Shown here piece by piece: positions 57,790 through 61,274 of a stretch of 61,274 nucleotides of DNA (its first letter is position 1; each line of letters opens with the position of its first letter). A model generated the notes under the pieces. That model was given only the letters and a program-made list of their open reading frames with translations. It was not told the DNA's origin and did not search any database. Origin of the DNA: Candidatus Polarisedimenticolia bacterium (GTDB taxonomy: Bacteria > Acidobacteriota > Polarisedimenticolia > Gp22-AA2 > AA152); the NCBI GenBank assembly GCA_036004685.1, contig DASYRE010000053.1:1-61274 (forward strand), read 5' to 3'. The position numbers and the translations under genes were made by a program.

Positions 57790-58638
57790 TCAGCCCCGGC
57801 GGCGAGGCCGCTCCGCGGGACGGGAAATCGGGATCACTTCCCGCCCAGGGCGCGCCGGCTCGAAGTTGCGGCGGACGCGAATCATCTCTCCGGCGATGCT
57901 CACCGCGATCTCCTCGGGCGTGCAGGCTCCGATCGGCAGGCCGATCGGGGCGCGGATCCTCCCCAGGGCCTCCTCGGGCACTCCCTCTTCGCGCAGGCGA
58001 TCCATCACGACGGCGATCTTGCGGCGGCTTCCGATCAGGCCCAGGTAGGCCGGCGAGCTTCCCGCGACGCGGCGCAGGGCCGCGAGGTCGGTTCGATGGC
58101 AGCGCGTCACGACGGCGACGTAGGTGGAGGGATCGATGGGCGGCAGATCCCCCGCGAAATCGGGGCCCGCCTGCCATCGACGGACCGGCCCCGCGAAGGC
58201 GACGTTCTCGAGAAATCGGGGTCGGTCCTCCACCACGGTCACGTCGAATCCCAGACCCGTGCTCAATCGGGCGAGCGCCGCGCCCACGTGCCCTCCCCCG
58301 AAGATGATCAGGCGCTCTGGAGGAACCTCGACCTGAAAATGAACCCGGGCGCGGCCGCCGCACACCATGCCGGTCGAGCCGGCGTGATCTCCCTCGCGAA
58401 GGGAATACTCCTTCACCCCCGTTCCGCCTTCGTCCAGGAAGCGGCGGGCGTCCTCCACGATCATCGCCTCCAGGGCGCCGCCCCCCACCGAGTCGATCAG
58501 GGTCCCGTCGCTGACGACCGCGAGGCGCGCCCCCGCCTTGCGGGGGGTCGAGCCGCTCGTCTCGACGACGGTGGCGACGGCGACGCGCTTGCCCTCGCGC
58601 AGCAGCCTGGCGATCTTTTCGAGGAACTCGACGCTCAT
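57790..58638 (-). CDS. XdhC/CoxI family protein
   Basis: 282 residues. The N-terminal XdhC/CoxI domain has 'VATVVETSGSTPRKAGARLA', 'GSVGGG'-type loop as 'DSVGGGALEAM' and 'GMVCGGRARVHFQV'. A Rossmann domain follows: 'LIIFGGGHVGAALARLS', 'YVAVVTRCHRTDLAALRR' and 'YLGLIGSRRKIAVVMDRL'. Members insert or prepare the molybdenum cofactor (sulphuration) for xanthine/CO dehydrogenase-type enzymes. No molybdo-enzyme is in the window. The tail after 255 is basic. Begins with ATG at 58638. Confidence 0.9.
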   Translation of the reverse strand: MSVEFLEKIARLLREGKRVAVATVVETSGSTPRKAGARLAVVSDGTLIDSVGGGALEAMIVEDARRFLDEGGTGVKEYSLREGDHAGSTGMVCGGRARVHFQVEVPPERLIIFGGGHVGAALARLSTGLGFDVTVVEDRPRFLENVAFAGPVRRWQAGPDFAGDLPPIDPSTYVAVVTRCHRTDLAALRRVAGSSPAYLGLIGSRRKIAVVMDRLREEGVPEEALGRIRAPIGLPIGACTPEEIAVSIAGEMIRVRRNFEPARPGREVIPISRPAERPRRRG

Positions 58639-58660
58639 TCCAGGGGCTCCGGCGGTTTCG

Positions 58661-59641
58661 TCACGGGGCTCCCGTCTTTCCCCGGTGGGCGGCGTGCCAG
58701 CGGGCCCAGCGATCGGCGTCCTGGCCGAAATCCTCGTTGGTGAGGCTGCGCAGGCCCCAGGCCGCCTTCGCCTTCATCTCGGGGCTGGAGGCGGGGCTTC
58801 GCAGAACGCCGAGGATGAATTGAAACGTCTCCGATCCTCCGGCGAAAGGCACGGAGCCCAGCGCGAGGAGACGCACCTTCTCGGAAGAATCCCGGCGCAC
58901 TGTCTCGATCAAGGCCTCGGTCGTCCTTTTTTCCGAGAAACCTCCGAGCACCGAGGCGCTGTTCGCGCGGACTTGCTCGCTCGGGTCGGAGAGGCCTTGA
59001 ATGAGGGTGTCGGCGACGCGCGGAGTCCCGAGCTGGTTCAGTCCTTCCAGAGCCGCCTTCACGACTCCCAGGTCGGGATCCTTCAGGGCCTTCAGGAGCG
59101 TCGGAACGGTCTTCTGGTCGTCGAGCGCTCCGAGGGCGTAGAGGGTCGCGGTGCGGGCGGCGGCATCCGGCTCCTTGCCGTAGGTGTCCGACAGGATCTG
59201 CGCCGCGCGAGGATGCCCGCCGTTCAAGCGGAGGATTCGGGCGATCATGATCCGGCTGTCGGCCGGCGTCGAGACGGGCAGGAGGCGTATCGGATTGTAG
59301 AAGACGTTGAACCGGCGCGACAGATCCAGCTCCCCGACCAGCGCCTGCTTCGACGCCTCGTCCCCGATGGCCATCAGCTTCAGGATCGACTGCACCCGGA
59401 ATTCGGCGTTCTTGCTCCGCAGCCCCTGCGCGAAGGGCGCGGTCTTTTTTTCCCGGACGAGCTGATCCAGCCTCTCCGTCGCCTCCAGGCGCTCCTCGTA
59501 GTCGTCCGAGCTCGACTGCGTGTAAAGCTTTTCCACGTCCACTTCGGCGGCGCACGCCGCCGCGAGCGTCAGGAGGCCCAAGAGGGCGGCGAGCCGCGGG
59601 CTGACCCGGCGGCTGGAGGGGCGCGTCCGGGCCAGGCTCAC
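58661..59641 (-). CDS. HEAT-repeat protein, probable lipoprotein
   Basis: 326 residues. GTG at 59641 overlaps the upstream stop as GTGA and starts a signal sequence with an imperfect lipobox, 'LLTLAAAC' (Cys near 31), so it is likely lipid-anchored in the periplasm. From about residue 65 onward there are five or more HEAT-like helical repeats ('YEERLEATERLDQLVREK', 'AALEGLNQLGTPRVADTL', 'VRANSASVLGGFSEKRTTEA'). Such proteins serve as scaffolds. No role can be assigned from neighbours. Confidence 0.8.
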   Translation of the reverse strand: MSLARTRPSSRRVSPRLAALLGLLTLAAACAAEVDVEKLYTQSSSDDYEERLEATERLDQLVREKKTAPFAQGLRSKNAEFRVQSILKLMAIGDEASKQALVGELDLSRRFNVFYNPIRLLPVSTPADSRIMIARILRLNGGHPRAAQILSDTYGKEPDAAARTATLYALGALDDQKTVPTLLKALKDPDLGVVKAALEGLNQLGTPRVADTLIQGLSDPSEQVRANSASVLGGFSEKRTTEALIETVRRDSSEKVRLLALGSVPFAGGSETFQFILGVLRSPASSPEMKAKAAWGLRSLTNEDFGQDADRWARWHAAHRGKTGAP

Positions 59642-60510
59642 AGCAGCGCCCGGCGCAACGACGAGATATGGGCCGGCGTGGTCCCGCAACACCCTCCGAT
59701 CAGGCGCGCGCCGGCCCGCACGAACCGGGGCGCGAAGCGCGCCATCACGGCCGGCCCTTCCTCGTAGCGCCGGATCTCCTGTCTCCAGCGCGGCAGACCC
59801 GCGTTGGGCTCGGCGGCGAGAGGACCGGCGTAACCCGCCGCCATCGCCCGGAGGGCCTCGAGAACCGAGGCGGCGCCGCTCGAGCAATTGGCGCCGGGAA
59901 TGTCGGCTCCGGCGTCGAGGGACGAGTCGCGGCAGTCGGTGGCGGAGAAGCCGAGCGCCGTCTTCCCTCCGTTCGCGTAGGTCATCATCGCCACGACCGG
60001 CAGGTCGCTCTCCTTCCGTACGGCCCGAATGGCCAATTCCATCTCATGGGGATCGGCGAACGTCTCGAGCAGGAAGAGATCGGGCTTCGCGGCCAGCAAC
60101 GCCGAGGCCTGCTCATGGAAGATCGCCTCGACCTTCTTCGAGGCCGGACGCTTCTTGCCCTGGTGATAAAGGCCGGTGGGACCCATGTCGGCCGCCACCA
60201 GGCTGCGCGTTCCCGCGGCCTTCCGAGCCGCCTCGACCCCGCGACGATTGATCTCCTCGAGCATTCCCGCCAGGCCGGAGGCCTGGAGACGCGCCCGGTT
60301 CCCTCCAAAGGTGTTGGTCAGGAGAATGTCCGCTCCCGCGCGCGCGTAGCGCGCGTGAATCGCCGCCACTTCCTCGAAGGCCTCGAGAAGGAACACCTCC
60401 GGGCAGAAGCCGGGCCCCGGAACCTTCAAGGAAATGAGGAGCGTCGCCAGGCCGCCATCGAGAATCAGGACCCTGCGCGCCGCAAGATCCAGGAGTTCCC
60501 GCCGGGTCAT
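59638..60510 (-). CDS. Homocysteine S-methyltransferase-like protein
   Basis: 290 residues, a TIM-barrel enzyme. 'ILDGGLATLL' opens it, 'DILLTNTFGGNRARL' follows, and the three zinc-binding cysteines are Cys209 in 'IPGANCSS' and Cys274-Cys275 in 'IGGCCGTTPAHI'. Family members transfer a methyl group from S-methylmethionine, betaine or methyl-folate to homocysteine (BhmT/MmuM/MetH N-terminal domain). As a stand-alone 290-residue protein it may be MmuM-like or the first unit of a split methionine synthase; the rest of MetH is not here. Starts with ATG at 60510, six bases after greA. Confidence 0.88.
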   Translation of the reverse strand: MTRRELLDLAARRVLILDGGLATLLISLKVPGPGFCPEVFLLEAFEEVAAIHARYARAGADILLTNTFGGNRARLQASGLAGMLEEINRRGVEAARKAAGTRSLVAADMGPTGLYHQGKKRPASKKVEAIFHEQASALLAAKPDLFLLETFADPHEMELAIRAVRKESDLPVVAMMTYANGGKTALGFSATDCRDSSLDAGADIPGANCSSGAASVLEALRAMAAGYAGPLAAEPNAGLPRWRQEIRRYEEGPAVMARFAPRFVRAGARLIGGCCGTTPAHISSLRRALL

Positions 60511-60516
60511 GGGGCG

Positions 60517-61017
60517 TCATTCCTCCTCATCGGAGGATGAAGCGCCTGCCGTCTTGGCGTGCACCGTCTGGAGAGAGAGGATCTCGAAACGCTTCAGGCC
60601 GCTGGGGACCTGGATGGAAACCTCGTCTCCGACGCGGTGTCCCACCAGGCCCTTGCCGATCGGCGAGGTCGCGGAAATCAAGCCGCGGGCGCCGTCCGCG
60701 TCGTCCGCGAACACCAGCTCGTAGCGAATCTCCTTTGCCTCGCCGACGTCGTAGAGCACGACCGTGGATCCGAGTCCCACCCGGTCCCTCGGAAGCGTAT
60801 CGAGCTTGATCATTGAGATTTCCGAAAGACGCTTCTTGATGTTGCCGATCTTGGCTTTGACGTAGCTTTGCCGTTCCAGGGCGGCGTGATACTCGGCGTT
60901 CTCGCGGAGATCGCCCATGGCGAGCGCCTTCTTGATCTCCTTGGGAAGCTCGTGCCGGTACTCCTTCTCGAGACTATGCAGTTCCTTCTCCAGCTTCTCG
61001 ATGATCTGCTTGAGCAT
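60517..61017 (-). CDS. greA: Transcription elongation factor GreA
   Basis: 166 residues from the ATG at 61017. N-terminal coiled coil includes 'ELHSLEKEYRHELPKEIKKA' and the conserved tip 'MGDLRENAEYHAA'; the C-terminal domain has 'VGLGSTVVLYD', 'SPIGKGLVGHRVGDEVSIQV'. It binds the RNA polymerase secondary channel and rescues backtracked complexes by RNA cleavage. An upstream GTG at 61065 would add 16 residues, but it falls inside the candidate promoter (61047-61075), and GGAG lies well placed before 61017. The tail 'ASSSDEEE' is acidic. Confidence 0.93.
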   Translation of the reverse strand: MLKQIIEKLEKELHSLEKEYRHELPKEIKKALAMGDLRENAEYHAALERQSYVKAKIGNIKKRLSEISMIKLDTLPRDRVGLGSTVVLYDVGEAKEIRYELVFADDADGARGLISATSPIGKGLVGHRVGDEVSIQVPSGLKRFEILSLQTVHAKTAGASSSDEEE

Positions 61018-61046
61018 CTTCTCTCCGGGATTTGAAGGGCCCTCGA

Positions 61047-61075
61047 AGTTTACGTTGACCTCCACCTGTTGTCAA
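61047..61075 (-). promoter_or_regulatory. Promoter of greA with overlapping inverted repeat
   Basis: On the minus strand TTGACA (61075-61070, perfect), a 17-base spacer and TAACT-type box TAAACT (61052-61047; four of six) form a strong sigma-70 promoter. Overlapping it, ACGTTGAC (61052-61059) and GTCAACGT (61071-61078) are perfect 8-base inverted copies 11 bases apart, an arrangement that would suit a dimeric repressor. Confidence 0.6.
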
Positions 61076-61140
61076 CGTCTTGTGCGCTCAAGGCTTAACG
61101 AGGCGCATTGGGGGGCGAGCCGGGCGCTGCGAAGGGGGGT

Positions 61141-61160
61141 GGGGGACCTTTCGGTCCCCC
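61141..61160 (-). other. Stable hairpin with GNRA-type loop on the minus strand
   Basis: GGGGGACC-TTTC-GGTCCCCC on the plus strand; transcribed from the minus strand the loop is GAAA, a GNRA tetraloop closed by an 8-base G/C-rich stem. There is no U-tract on either side, so it is not a convincing rho-independent terminator. It lies about 65 bases upstream of the greA promoter in a stretch with no gene. Confidence 0.4.
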
Positions 61161-61205
61161 GTTTCGGGTTGTTGTTGGGAGGTAGTGACGAAGACTGTTC
61201 AGTTT

Positions 61206-61262
61206 GTATATATAGGTTTTTGATGCGATTTGGAGGGAGTGCACCAAAAATCATATATATAC
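61206..61262. repeat. A+T-rich imperfect inverted repeat at the window end
   Basis: Left arm 61206-61224 and right arm 61243-61262 are inverted copies that agree at 17 of 19 positions with one gap; they contain GTATATATA and TATATATAC. The 18-base spacer is purine-rich. The stretch is strikingly A+T-rich compared with the surrounding sequence. The rest of 61079-61274 shows no gene. Confidence 0.45.
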
Positions 61263-61274
61263 GTTATCTTCCGT

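Noticed and set aside
61141-61160. Hairpin as the transcription terminator of greA
   Set aside because: greA reads leftward from 61017, so the hairpin is upstream of it, and no U-run follows in either direction.
1-61274. CRISPR arrays, tRNA or rRNA genes, insertion sequences
   Set aside because: I read both strands for regularly spaced repeats, cloverleaf ends and transposase motifs and saw none; a dedicated scan would still be needed to exclude a divergent tRNA.

Overview
The window is a high-GC (roughly two-thirds G+C in most genes) bacterial chromosome segment. It is dominated by one very large cell-surface polysaccharide locus read almost entirely on the minus strand. Outer-membrane export (a Wza-like protein plus an outer-membrane beta-barrel) together with Wzc, Wzx and Wzy homologues shows a Gram-negative envelope and a Wzx/Wzy-dependent pathway. 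The mixture of families (six GT-C-like membrane proteins, three radical-SAM enzymes, a carbamoyltransferase module, XdhC, a HEAT-repeat protein, a UbiA/DPPR-like prenyltransferase) would fit a poorly cultivated phylum such as Acidobacteriota, but this is a weak inference and no rRNA is present to test it.

Layout. 1-598 (+) is the 3' end of an asparagine synthase. 648-2906 (-) is a secreted parallel beta-helix protein with its own repeat-bearing leader. 3121-50984 (-) is the polysaccharide locus, about 39 genes, most joined by 4-base stop/start overlaps (ATGA, GTGA or TTGA). In transcription order it begins with export and regulation (Wza, beta-barrel, small HTH). Next come a kinase pair and a first flippase, then a long run of GT2 and GT-C glycosyltransferases with radical-SAM, methyltransferase and deacetylase genes. 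These are followed by an initiating phosphoglycosyltransferase fused to a degenerate nucleotidyltransferase, Wzc, and an epimerase. A carbamoyltransferase / DUF5989 / SxtJ-tail module comes next. The last part holds a GT2-GT4 fusion, a GDP-mannose 6-dehydrogenase, a Wzy-type polymerase/ligase, a second flippase, a WecG-type transferase and two deacetylases. A 552-base A+T-richer leader (51171-51722) with a candidate promoter and hairpins lies upstream of wza.

51723-61017 is mostly housekeeping or general metabolism: recG, an EamA permease, a DUF362 protein, a UbiA-family prenyltransferase divergent from a GT2, an XdhC-like protein, a HEAT-repeat lipoprotein, a homocysteine S-methyltransferase-like enzyme and greA. 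The right end (61079-61274) has no gene and carries a GNRA-type hairpin and an A+T-rich inverted repeat.

How it fits together. The phosphoglycosyltransferase at 26778 would put the first sugar phosphate on undecaprenyl phosphate. GT2, GT4 and GT26 enzymes would extend the repeat unit, using a uronic acid from the AlgD-like dehydrogenase. Flippases and the Wzy protein would translocate and polymerise, Wzc would control chain length, and Wza would export. Carbamoyl, methyl, deacetyl and radical-SAM chemistry would decorate the chain. The least ordinary parts are the degenerate-nucleotidyltransferase/phosphoglycosyltransferase fusion, the SxtJ tail fused to a GT-C enzyme, and the paired radical-SAM proteins. 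All functional calls come from reading motifs; no database search was possible.
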